From Cercozoa sp. M6MM (Eukaryota; Endomyxa: Ascetosporea), in assembly GCA_040357565.1 (NCBI GenBank), contig JBDODJ010000014.1: a stretch of 64,000 nt of DNA; one strand, written 5' to 3'. Below the pieces are notes generated by a model that worked only from the letters and a program-made list of their open reading frames with translations, had not been told where the DNA came from and searched no databases. This document shows, piece after piece, positions 10,325 to 21,706 of the stretch. Position 1 is the first letter of the stretch; every line of letters begins with the position of its first letter. The position numbers and the translations under genes were made by a program.

Positions 10325-12208
10325 TCAGGCGTACCAGCTCTTGACGGGCAGGGCGCGCTGCATGCCGCCGCAGCGGTGCACGTACTGCATGGCGTCGGCG
10401 AATAGCAAGCCGAGCTTGATGTTGCACAGCAGCGGCACGCCGAAATCAATGGCGGCACGTCGAATCATGAAGCCTGACATGACAGCATACATATATATAT
10501 ATATATATATATAAATATTTTTAGATATATCGAGACAGGGGTACCATTGGTGACGGAGCGTCGCGTGAGACTCTCGGGCACGTTGATGACGAGGTCGATG
10601 GCGCCGCTCTTGAGCAGTGGCACCACGTCGGGAATCTCCTCTTGTGCCTGGTCGATCGAGGCATCCTCCGTCTCCGAAGACGAGGGATCGTCCTCCTTGC
10701 TCACACCCGCCGACATGGGCTTGCGCACCATGCCACACGGCACGTGGTGCCGCCGCAGGAAACTCGCCGTACCACGCGTGCCCACCAGCTTGTAGCCCAG
10801 ACTCTGGGGGGGGGGGGGTAAAGATGGTGGATGAGTGGGGACAAAGCTACCACAAGAGTCTGCGCAGCCGGCAGGAACTCGGCCACGGCGAGCGACGACA
10901 GCGTAACCAGCAACGTCGCGCCAGTGTGCGGTGCCGGAAGTTTCACGCCCTACACAGGAGGATAGGGGGGAGGGGGTAAACAGGGGGTAGGGGTACAGTG
11001 GACAGGATGGCCTTGAGGAAGGCCTCGTGCTTGTTGTCGCCCATGCAGGCCACCTCGCCCGTCGACGCCATCTCGACACGCAACGCCGGGTCGGCACCAC
11101 CTGTGGTAGGGGGTACAAAGAGTGGAGGGAGAGGGGTACAGACAACACACGCAAGCGGCCGAAAGAGAATGCCGGCGCCTTGACGCAGACAAAGTCGCGC
11201 TGCAGTCGGGGGGGGGGGGGGCAAAGGGGGGGGGGGGGGGGGGTAAAGCAGTCTACCTCGTCCAAATCGATCTTGTGTGGCACCACTGGAGTCTCCTTGG
11301 GCAGTACCTACAACAACCTTGTTTGAGATAGGCAGGCAGAGCGAACAAGCCTGTTCTACCATGGCACGCGTCGCCAGTGCAATGAAGTTCGCGTTGAGTG
11401 TTTTCGACACGAACGGGAACGAACGCGAGGCACGCAACTGCCGCACCACAAAGAGGTAGCGCGAGGGGGTAAGGGGGCTCAGGGGTATGGTAAAGTTACG
11501 TTGCACTCGATCACCTTGATCTCATTGTCACGCGACATCAACTGCGCGGGGAGGGGATAAAGGAGGTAGGAGTGGGGGGGGGGGGGTAAACTACCTGCAC
11601 ATTGAAGGGACCCGTGATCTTCAGTTCGCGCGCGATCTTGCGACACACGCGTTTCACGCGCTTCAGTGTCTGCGCACACATGTGACCGATCAGTCAGAGT
11701 GACCAGATCGATCAGAGTGACCACAGAGAAACACGTGCATATAGTACCTCGACATAAATCTTCTGCGCCGGCAGCACCAGCGTGGCATCACCAGAGTGCA
11801 CGCCCGCGTTCTCCACGTGCTCCGAGATGGCTGCCGGGGGGGGGGGGGGTAAAAAGATATAGGGAGGAGGNNNNNNNNNNNNNNNNNNNNNNNNNNNNNN
11901 NNNNNNNNNNNNNNNNNNNNNNNNNNNNNNNNNNNNNNNNNNNNNNNNNNNNNNNNNNNNNNNNNNNNNNATATATATATATATATATATAGTATCTACC
12001 GGGTCGGTGATGGCCTGCACGTAGCCGACCATGCCCGTGTTGAAGACAACCTCGCCGCTCACGGGCCGCACCGCGCCGAACGACTCACCCTGCTCACATC
12101 CTACATCGAGGGGGCGGCGCCCTAGGTATCGGAAGGCCCAACCTCAAACACGGTGCCATCGCGCAACTGCAGCTGGGCCGTTGCAGGCGATGTCTGCAAC
12201 TCGGCCAT
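10325..12208 (-). CDS. Carbamoyl-phosphate synthase II (GATase + CPSase), interrupted by assembly gap
   Basis: The enzyme makes carbamoyl phosphate from glutamine, bicarbonate and ATP for pyrimidine synthesis. Start ATG 12208. The first exons give the N-terminus of the small (glutaminase) part: [15 protein letters not shown] and [19 protein letters not shown]. Directly across the 100-N gap the sequence resumes deep in the second half of the large subunit: [59 protein letters not shown]. It ends with a methylglyoxal-synthase-like regulatory domain ([32 protein letters not shown]) and TGA at 10325. Active-site Cys/His of the glutaminase and both ATP-grasp cores are therefore missing from the assembly. 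No targeting peptide is seen, so it is probably cytosolic. No dihydroorotase or aspartate transcarbamoylase follows, unlike animal CAD. Confidence 0.93.
11871..11970. other. 100-N assembly gap inside the CPSase II gene
   Basis: A run of exactly 100 Ns, the usual placeholder for unknown length. It is flanked by a G-tract on one side and a TA repeat on the other. From the family's normal order, roughly a thousand codons should lie here. Confidence 0.95.
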
Positions 12209-12977
12209 CCTACAAAAGTACCCAACATGATAATATGATGCGACCGCCAAACTGAGCCAATGAAACTGCCCCATGCAAACAAGTGCGCACAACTGCGCAA
12301 AAGCAAACGGAACGAGCTAGCCAAAAAACGCCTGGGTGTGAAACTAAAAGAAGGCGCCAAGCGCCTACGGCACCGGATCGCGTATCCACAAGCAATGTCA
12401 GTTGTGCTGGCGCTCATAACAAGGCCCACAGCTCAGCGAACAATTTTTGCTTTGATTATAATCGCTCCTGTCACGCACGGCAAAATTGAACCTACGGATA
12501 TGGAAGGACTAAATGCAGGCAATGCGACCACTGAGTGCGTCGCACAAAGCACACGCAGCGTGGCAAGTATTTTCTTTAATCTTTTGGACCACAACAGGCC
12601 GCGATCATCGAGAGATCAGTGACGCCTCCGATCAGAGCCCAGAACGTGTCACTCGCAACTCAAGAATGATACACTTTCTGATCTCCAGAATGCAGAGCCA
12701 CGGCAGCGGTGCACGAAAGGCAAACACGGCGCCGGTGCCACAGCGCTGCAACCGGTCAACGACGAAAGCGAATTGTAGAACATGAACACTTGTGTACTAA
12801 ACCGAAAATTCGATCATACTGACCTCAAGCGTCCACTGGCCCAGGACGAGCGCTGTTTTTACGATCATCCGTCGCACGCAAACGCGAAGCCGCGAAGGCG
12901 ACGAAGGTTATCATGCCAGCGCTAGCATAGGGTACTGTGACCGATCTAACATTCTGGTACTGTACCTCCGGTCGCCG
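12209..12977. other. Intergenic region, no gene recognised
   Basis: Lies upstream of the CPSase II start (12208) and downstream of the helical-repeat gene stop (12978). Several short open frames exist on both strands, but none joins to neighbours in phase or shows a motif. It presumably holds the CPSase II promoter. Confidence 0.5.
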
Positions 12978-15900
12978 CTACTGCAGACCAAAAAAGTCGT
13001 CGATGCTGGTGGCGGCGCCGGTGTTAGTGTCCTTCTGCTGCTCCTGACCCGAGTGGCTGGCAGAGGCACCAAAGAGCGCCGCAGCAAGGCGTGCTTGCTC
13101 CTCGAGTTTCGCCTGGTCGTCCTGCGGGACAGGAGTTGCTGGGGAAGGACTGACGGTCCGTGCCTCAGTCGTCTGGGTGGGCAGGGTTGACTGTGTTGGT
13201 AGGACGATCGGTTGGGCAGGCAGAGTCGATTGGATGGGCAATGTTGGTTGAGTTGGCAGAGTCTCCTCGGTCGGCACAGGCAGACTTGGCAGTGGCGCAC
13301 GTGGCAGCACAGGCAGTGCTCCCTATAATAGCCTCTGGTACACCTACGGGTACAGAGAGAGACAGGCTACCTGAGGCACGGTACGCGCGTGTACAACAGG
13401 ACCAGTCCATCTGGACGGCATGATAGGACGGGCGCCGACTGAGGTGGTTACAGTAGCCGGTCGTGTCGGTAGAGAGGCCAGACCAACGGATGTAGCCAGT
13501 GCCGGCAGTGTTGGGACTGTCTCCGCCTTGGAGTCGCCGGTCTGTGCCAGTGTCTGTGTGTCTGCTTCCTCCCTATGTGTCTCCTCCTCTCTCTGTGTCT
13601 CCTCCTGTCCCGACAGGAAGCCGAGTGCAGCCTTGGCCAGTGCCTTGGCCTTGGCCTTGGCTGGCTCGTCGTCCAGCAGCTTGGTCTGTTCACGAGGGGG
13701 TAAGAGAGTAGGTGGGGTAAGAGGTGAGGTAAAACCTGCTGCGAGGCAACCCAGCGCTTGGAGGTGTCGAGCCACGACGTCAGTCGGCTCTTGAACTCGC
13801 CCGTGTCACCGCCAGCCTCGTCGGTGGCTACCGGCACAGTAGACACTGGCACAGCAGACACTGGCACAGCAGATACTAGCACTGGCGCGCTGCTGTGACT
13901 CCTCGTGTCGGCGCACTCGTTCGTGTCCGTCACTGCGTACCTCCATTGGGTAAGAGGTAAATGGGAGGGGGGAGGTAAACTACCAGCAGCCAGGCCGCCG
14001 TAGTCATCCAGCGCAGACGGAATCGACTGCGTGCGCGTGCGCAGCGGCGGCATCTGGACATATATACAGATAACCAATCTATCCATCTGTACATACGTGG
14101 AGATAGATACATAGATACATAGATACATACACACACATACATACACACATACATACACACATACATACACACATACATACANNNNNNNNNNACATACATA
14201 CACACATACATACACACATACATACACACATACATACATACATATACATACGGACAGTAGATGAACACACCTGCGGTGGCAGCACAGGCGTGAACACGGG
14301 TGGCAGCTGCACCGACACTGAGCGCGGCGACGGTGCCTGCGACACGTGCGGTGACGGTGTAGTCACTGGCGGTGTGTCCACAGTCACTGACGGTGTGGTC
14401 ACTGACGGTGCGGTCACTGACGGTGCGGTCACTGACGGTGTGATAACCGACGGTGCAGTCAGAACTGGCAGTGTGCTTTGCGGCAGTGTTTTTTGAAGCA
14501 GTGCCCGAGGCGACGGTTGCTGCAACGGTTTCTGGGGTGACGGTTGCTGTTGCTGAGGTGACGGTTGCTGCGATGGTGACGGCACGGTGACCGACGGTGA
14601 CTGCGACGGTTGCAAGGGTCCGCGCGGAAGCGACGGTTCAGTCTGCACGGCCTGCTCACTCATGACAGGCGGCGGCAACGGCGTCGCCTGCTCGGTCTGC
14701 GTGGAGACACTCCTGGTGGCACGTGCCAGATCAGCGTGATCGTCTGTGTCAGTGACAGTATCAGTGACGGTATCATTGACGGTGTCAGTGACGGTGTCAG
14801 TGACGGTGCCACTGGAGGCCAGCAGGAAGAGCAGTTCGTTCTGCTGTCGCGTGAGTTGCGCCACGTGTCGCCGCAGCTCCTCCTCAGTCTCTTCTGTGGT
14901 CGCCTGAGTGGCCACGTGACTCACTGGAGTGGCCACTTGAGTGGTCACCTTGGTGGTGACTGGAGTGATCGGTCCAGTGGCCACGTGGGCGGCCATGTGC
15001 GACAGGACGAACTCGAGTGCGACGCGGGCGGCACGCGGCCGCAGCTGCTGCCACAGGCGTTGCGTTTCTTCCTGCGCCGCACCGTCATCGGCACCGAGAT
15101 CACCGTTGAAATGATCGATCAGTCGGATCCAATTGATGCCGTTGAGTGCAGTGACACCGTCGCGATCGGCACCGTCACCGTTCTGACTTTTGTTGTTGTT
15201 AATGCGATCGATGCGCACCAGGAGGTACAATGCCGCCACCTGACGCAGTTCGGACGACGGTTCCTCCACCAGCGACAACAGCGTGCGCACCGTCAGGGCA
15301 CCAGTAGCCACGCGCTCGGTGGGCACGTGCTCAGTCACGTGCTCGGTGGCCAAGTGGTCACTCAGGTGGTGCAGACACTGCAGCGACAGCACACGCAGTC
15401 GAATGTCCTCGCTGTCGCGCAGCACCGCTTGCAGCTGCCGCACCACGCTGTGCTCGTCCGGCGTACTGGGCGGGGGAGGGGGCAGTAAAGGAGGTAAGGG
15501 AGGTAAAGGGCAGGTATACTTGGCCACATCGACGAAGGTGTGCGTCGACAGCAGCGCGAACAACAGCAACAACGCGTTGTGCTTCGCCTTGTCGCTTCTG
15601 TGGCAAAGGGTGAGAGGGTAGGAAGGGGTAAAGGAGGTCAAAAGAGGTGAGAGGTAAAGGAAGGTAAGAGGGAGGGAGGAGCAAGAACACACCCGTGTCG
15701 CAGCGCGTCCATCAGCAGAAAGCCGAAGGAGTGGAACGGGTGTTCACGCAGCGGGTGTTCCTGCGCCTGTCCAGAAGGTCCATATGTCCAGTCTGGATAG
15801 GTTAAGGAAGTGTTGATTAAGGGAGAACAGGGGTGGCTACAGGATCATGGACGTCCCAGGACAGCGTGCGGCACAGCAGTGCGCCGACGCGAGTGTGTCG

Positions 15901-16233
15901 GCACACGCGCAACAGCAGGAAGCACGCGTGCGACGCGATCTCGTCCCACGTGTCGCTGAAGGTGACGGTGCTGCCACTGACGGTGCTGCCACTGACGGTG
16001 CCACTGTGATCGTTCAGGTACAGTGCTGTGTGCAGCAAGAACAGCACGGCCACGCGCGTGTCGCCCGTCGCCGACACCACCAGCAGCGCGTCGCACAGCG
16101 TCAGCACGTTGCGGTGCGACGCCTCCGGCATGCACTGGGGGACGGGGAGGGGTAGGGGTAGACGTGGAGGTAGGAGTAAAGGTAGGAGTACAGGTAGGGG
16201 TAAAGGAGGGTTGGGGTAGATGGTGTGTGTGCG

Positions 16234-16300
<67 letters not shown>

Positions 16301-18443
16301 AGGGGGTAAGCTACCAGTCGAAGCAATCGCCACGCGTGCAGTCGCAGCAGCAGCGGCGTGCGCTTCAGCGCGCTGTCGTCGGCGCACACCTGCAGCAACG
16401 CCAGCATCACGTTACCTACTCAGAGGGGAGGGGTAAGGAGCAGGAGCTAGGGAGTAAAGGGAGGAAGCATGCTACCACTGTAGTCAGACTGCGAGGCGAC
16501 ATGACCGAACGCCTCAGCTATGAACATGTCACTCCTTAACTAGAATTAAACAAACCTGAAATAAACGAACTGTACCAACATCTGTAGCCACCTGACCTTC
16601 CGTCAGCGCGGACAGGAAGGCCACGCACGAGGCGATCACGGGAACCTCACTGGCGCGCGTCTCCTTGGCACCGACATTGCTGTAGCGCAGCATCAGCGGC
16701 ACCTGCGCCATCAGCTGCCGGCACCCGGAGGGGGTAAAGGGTAAGCAAGTAAACAGGGGGGGGGGTAAGCCCTACCGACGAGTGCAGAAACAGCGATCGG
16801 TTGCCGACAGAGAGCGCATGCAGTGCACACAGATGACGCTGCACCCGTGCGCCGCCTTGTACCTGTCCCACCGTACCGTCCACACAGTATAAATGGACCC
16901 AGCAAGACCTGTACATAAATTGTGTACCAGTCCATCCCGCCGACAACACTGCAGTAGCGCAAAGTGCGCGTTTTCGTACAGCGCGAGCTTTCGCAGCTGC
17001 TGCGCGATTTCGTCTGATTCGAGGGGAGGGTAAAGGGGCACAAGTGAGTAAGAGGGGCACAAGAGAAAGAGGAAGTAACAAGGGGACAAGAAGTAGGGAG
17101 GGGGGTAAAAAGGGCAGACACCACTGTAACGCGGGTGGCACAGTACGCGCAAAAAGACGACCGCATCGGTTCGAATCGCCTCCTGCAGCACCGTCTCCTC
17201 ATCACCTGTGCGATAGATACAGACGAACAGGTACAGATAGACATGTACAAATGGTCAGGTACAGATACAGATGGACAGATACAGGTGGACAGGTACACAT
17301 GGACAGGTACAGAGAGACTGCAGTACCAGGAGTGATCAGAGTCACCAGACGTTGCATACTGTCGGCACGACACAGAAAATTGTGTCGTCCAAGCTGCCAC
17401 TCCTCCTCTTGGCCTACCCCAACACAAGAGAGGGATCAAAGGTATCAGAGGGGTTAATCAAAGGAGTTAAGTGGTTAAATGGGTTGGAGGGGACAAGGAT
17501 CAAAGGGTAGGTTAAGCTTCAAGAGGGCCATTGATACAAGAAAACGCAAGCGCCAGCAGCACTTGCATCAGTCGGTGAGCACACCTGTCCCGCTGTCTGC
17601 ACAGTTAAGGTGTGCCTACCTGTACTCCCCTTAACTAAAAATAAAGGCTGTCCATTCTACCGAAAGCACAGGAACAAAGCTTCGAACAGCGTGACGAATG
17701 CGACGTCGTCTCGCATGAACTGCTTCCTCAGCGCCACTGTTTCCTGAAGGGATGAAAGAGGGTTCAATAAAGGTGAAGGGGTAGGCAAGTATAAGCACCT
17801 GAGGCTCGCTGCTTTCGCTCTCGGCCCGTGGTTCCTCCACTGCACATACAAATATCTAGATACATCCAGATATATTATATATCTATTTCTCTGTGTGTAT
17901 AAATATGTATACAAGGACGGTACCATGCGTGAGCAGACGGTCGAGATGCGCGATACAAAGTTCGGCACCCACGCGGCGCTGCATGTCACCAAAGGCGTCC
18001 GCGCGGAAGAGCGCCGCCTGCGTGACGTCTGCCACACGCAGGAGGCACTTCTGCTCAAAAGTAGATAAGGTAGGCAGAGGGAGAGGGGTCAAACTACCTC
18101 AGCATCGGCGTGTTTTTGCTGCGCTAAAGTTTTCGCCTTGCTAAGGATCTGCACCAGGAACTGCACCGAGTGCACCTGTCCATACACACAAGACATACTC
18201 CCCGTACCAAAAAGGCGATATAGATGAGAGTGTACACTGTCTAGCTTGACTTTCTGCAGAGCCTCCAGCAGTTCCTCCACTGTCGTGGCCGCTTCGACCT
18301 GACAACAGTCAGCAAACACAGTTTTACAGTCACCGAAGCGAGTGTAATTTTCACGTATTGGCAATCAGTACATCGGCGATGCTCTGCAATTCACGGCGCT
18401 TTTGTGCGTCCGCCCCACCCACAAATGCGCCAAAAAAGTTCAT
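12978..18443 (-). CDS. Large ARM/HEAT-like helical-repeat protein with S/T/P-rich tail
   Basis: Start ATG 18443 (MNFFGAFVGGADAQKRREL); stop TAG 12978. Exons joined in phase give helix-rich segments: VEELLEALQKVKLDS, HSVQFLVQILSKAKTL, VGAELCIAHLDRLLTH, VAFVTLFEALFLCFR, AHRLMQVLLALAFS, ETVLQEAIRTDAVVFLRVL, HLCALHALSVGNRSLFLHS, ADDSALKRTPLLLRLHAW and LLLLFALLSTHTFVDVA. A possible short coiled coil (EEELRRHVAQLTRQQNELLF) precedes a long disordered tail with VTD/TVS and P/T repeats, ending SIDDFFGLQ. Architecture (short N-terminal MNFF-GG, armadillo-like head, then a coiled coil) recalls the vesicle tether p115/Uso1, but I could not match diagnostic blocks, so I do not assign it. Many introns carry the GGGGTAAA word. 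Confidence 0.65.
14104..14242. repeat. (ACATACATACAC)n repeat with 10-N gap
   Basis: Compound ACAT/ACAC repeat broken by Ns at 14182-14191, in an intron of the helical-repeat gene. Confidence 0.9.
16213..16300. repeat. (GT)n microsatellite
   Basis: Long GT tract followed by a purine-rich GGAGGGGGTAAG, placed in an intron of the helical-repeat gene (CA on its coding strand). Confidence 0.9.
17212..17320. repeat. Degenerate GGTACAGATGGACA repeat in intron
   Basis: Six or more imperfect copies of a 12-14 bp unit built from GGTACA and TGGACAG. The same word recurs in several Piezo introns (about 46383-46440 and 46500-46605). Confidence 0.7.
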
Positions 18444-18737
18444 GCCTGCATTGGCACACTTCCAGGTCTACGGAAAGGTGCCTCAAAACCACATGGCTAC
18501 AATGTCTTTGTTGTCGCAGCCTTAACAAAAAACAGAAAATGCCCATTTTCGCACGCTATTAAACCGCAATCGTAGAGTAGATCGTCACATTGTATTATGG
18601 CGGTTGTTGAGGCAATCGAGGAGGTGTCGGAAGGTTCGCAGGTACCTGTTGTCGATGGTTTCCAAACCGAAGAACGAATATCCTCTGAACGATGATGCGA
18701 GCAGAGCCAGGCCTCGAGCAGTCCCGTGCGACGTCGC
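18444..18737. promoter_or_regulatory. Head-to-head spacer (helical-repeat gene / GET2-like gene)
   Basis: 294 bp separate two divergent start codons. This is likely a shared promoter region. No clear core element was identified. Confidence 0.4.
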
Positions 18738-19609
18738 ATGACGCCAGCGCAAAGAAAAAAGATGGTGTGTTTTGCCCGTTTTATTCTGTTATGTGCGATA
18801 TCCCTCTGTGTGAGTAAAGGCCGAGATGCGACGGGCGCGTATCCTGGCGCGCAGTGGCAGTCGCATGGACTTTGTCATGGGCAGGCAGACTGAGCTGGAG
18901 AAGCCGCCCGAGATCACACACGAAGAGGCCAAGGAGATCAATCGCACGGTGCGTGGTTTCTGCTTTGCTCCTTTTGTTTGTGTGTTTTCTGTGGTGGGTA
19001 CATGCGGGTGTCTGGCGACAGGCCAAGCTGGACGAGCGGGCCACCGACGCCTCAAGCACCAAGGTGAGCAACGAGATCGCGGCGCCGGCGCTGGATCTGC
19101 TGCGGCAACACAAGCGGCAGCGCGACACTTTGTCGCAGTGGCGCCGCACACTTGCACTCGTCGTGGCGCTGCTGTGCGCGCTGCTGCCATTGCCGGTGGT
19201 GGCACCGCTTGGCGTCCTCTCGCGCTCGGCTCTCGTGTTCAACGCCTGTGTGCCCTTCGTGCTGGCCTTTGAGTTCCTGCTGTACCCCCTTTTTCTCTCT
19301 CGTTTAATCTATACATGTACGGGTATATCACTGTGCAGTTGGCAGCAAGGCAAGCGCGAGCAGCGCGAGACACGGCTCTTGCAGCAGTCGCACACCACCG
19401 ACGAGAACGTCGACAACAATGCAGCTGCACTGCCCGAACAACTCCTTGGTGGTCGCACGGCCGGCATGCTCGCCAAGGGCGACATTGCTTTGCGTGTCTT
19501 TGGCGTCGGGCAGCGCATGTTCCAGGACGCACTCGTGTTCGCGCCGGCCTTCCTCATTTCGGACTTTGTGGTCGGCAAGCTCGCCGCTCCGGCTACCGAT
19601 AAGTATTAA
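18738..19609 (+). CDS. GET2/CAML-like tail-anchored protein receptor subunit
   Basis: Four exons (18738-18764, 18820-18948, 19022-19281, 19339-19609) join in phase to about 228 residues. The N-terminus MTPAQRKKMAEMRRARIL followed by ARSGSRMDFVMG matches the Get2/CAML pattern: a basic RERR-like Get3-binding stretch, then (R)RRKIL..(S/G)..R...(I/V)MG. A charged linker follows, then three hydrophobic segments: TLALVVALLCALLPLPVVA, ALVFNACVPFVLAFEFLL and, near the C-terminus, DALVFAPAFLISDFVVGKL. Size and topology fit Get2 (about 285 residues in yeast), and the family is known to have poor sequence conservation. The predicted role is an ER-membrane docking site for the Get3/TRC40 ATPase carrying tail-anchored proteins. 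The alternative is an unrelated three-helix membrane protein. Confidence 0.6.
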
Positions 19610-21706
19610 CTTAAACTAACTATTAACTGAATTTATTCAGCGGAGCTATGTGACGTGCGATCAGCGGGCAGCGTCCGTCAGTACAGCCAACCGAATGTAC
19701 TCCTACAGTCGAGTACTGTGCAGATGACAGCGCAGCGCAGTCTCGATACTGTCAGAGACTCAGAGTCAACGTTACAGTCCGGAACCAGTCGGCTTGACGG
19801 TGTTGCAGTCAGTAACAACTACAGGAGCCGGCAAACCAGTTGCGTGCACATGAAGCTGCCACTTTCGGCCGAGCAGAATCACTCGCACACAGACGCAGAG
19901 AGCAGGCGCAACACAGTGTAAAAGTAAGATGGCTCTTCGAGAGGAGTTTGCACCACAAGAAGCCTGAGTGCGAGCAGTCTGGACTCAAGCAGGTAAATTA
20001 ACCGCCGTATGATATGACAGCAACTAAAATTAACGCGGACGGGAAGAAGAGGTGGAAGCGACGAGATCCTTGCACTCTGTTGACGTTACAGCAACATCTG
20101 CTATATTGTAAAGAAACATCGGTACTGTACACAGAGGAAAGCAGCAGACTTTGGCGATCGAAAGCACATGCAGTGCTTTGCAACGTACTGCACCGCTGGC
20201 ACTGAGGAAAAAGGTTGTTGTTACTGTGCGGTTTTAATTCATGCATGATGAGTGTGTTTTAAACTCACTTGCGGAAAGAAGAGCATCCTCTGCGAACGAT
20301 GTCGGGCGTACTTGCGCGGAGGAATGTGGTCACACACTGTGGCGACGTCACTGTTTTTGCTGCCGCAGTGATGGCACCCGTACCTGACGGAGTGTACACA
20401 GTATATTATAGCCATATAAAGAAACAAAACATGTACCTCGATCGAAGGCGGTGCAGCTCGCGTCGTTGCTTTTCTTTTAATTTTTGCAGGCAATCGCAGG
20501 GTGCATACAACTTAGGCAGTAGTACCAGTTGCAAAAAGATGCGGATTCGTGCCACTGGTCGGCAGACTCTCGAATGCAAACGGACCGCGCTCGCACAGGT
20601 CGGCGCAAAGCAGTGCTTCGACCATCTCAAAATGAGTAAAACATTACCTGATTGGAGTTGAAAGTCACCTCGCAGCCGGCCTCCCATCGCAAAGAAGAAC
20701 AGTGCTGAAGCTAGTGTCTGTACAAAAAGTAAATTTATATCAGTTAATAAATCTACCAGTAGGGTTATTACTCAGCAGTTTACACTTTTGTGTGTTGATA
20801 CCATTAGCGGAATTACTTCAACAAAGTTCGCGAGTGTGAAAGGAAAGTGCGCAGAAAAGGTATCAGTTCGAATGCAGTGCCTGCGAGGCATCCACATCAC
20901 AGAGATTCAACAAACACCGGAAGAAACTGAATCGATAAACGGACAAGAAGAAGAGGTTGGCAGTAAGCACACTCAAAACGAAAAGAGCGCTCGCGCTCAC
21001 AAGCGCGAGTCGATGCGCAGTGTGAATCTTCAGTTTCATCAAAGCGAAAGCTCCCGCATACAGGACTGCTCTGTAAAGCACTTGCGACACTAGCCAGGCC
21101 CTGGGACAGGCGTACCGTACACCAATTCCTGGAGTGTTTACAGAAGGAAGTGGCGCACTTGTACCCGGACAGCTGCATCGTTTCGGCCGACGAGAACTCG
21201 GTCTAAAAATGCTGAAGTTACTCGGAGACAGCATCGGTTCACTTGCATGCACGTCTTGCAGCACAGTGCCAGGTGACAAGATATTTATCGATAACGAGAC
21301 TACCAGCGGCACATGCATGTCTGGGGATGAACACTGCAATCTAGATTATCATTGGCATTTATCGTATTGTAGGCCTCCCCGCAATCCCCGAGTCATGGTG
21401 ATTCGCTGACGTGACGCAACAAAACGATGTCAACGGGATTGGTTCGACTCAAGAAATCCCACCCCACCCCTGATTCATTAGAGAATGTGGCGGTTGCTGG
21501 GATGCTGACTCAAACGACAGCTTTATTGGTTGGGCATCCCAGTTGAGCGGTGTCAAAAGTCACTGTTTTATTTTTGAACATATGCTTTATTTCTTAGTTT
21601 CAGTTAACACACACAAACTGCGAATTCTTAAGTGAGCTGCCGCGTTGGTGGGCGGCTTACTTTCACTCAAAACTCGAGTGCCGGCAGTTCCGGTCGGATC
21701 GATTTT
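19610..21706 (-). other. Probable unresolved multi-exon gene (minus strand)
   Basis: Several pieces look coding on the minus strand but I could not join them. About 20635-20532 gives EMVEALLCADLCERGPFAFE followed by SLPTSGTNPHLFAT and a GTAC donor. About 20205-20135 gives CQRCSTLQSTACAFDRQ. About 21290-21150 gives HASEPMLSPSNFSIFRPSS. About 21030-20920 includes a hydrophobic stretch (LALVSASALFVLSVL). The cysteines and one hydrophobic segment suggest a membrane or secreted protein like its neighbours. The plus strand shows nothing convincing. Confidence 0.3.

Noticed and set aside
12978-18443. Firm assignment of the helical-repeat gene to p115/Uso1
   Set aside because: Overall layout is similar but I could not match the conserved head blocks or a long C-terminal coiled coil.
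19655-19918. Plus-strand open frame of 88 codons after the GET2-like gene
   Set aside because: Composition is S/Q/T-rich without motif, it has no splice-consistent partner and overlaps the likely 3' UTR.
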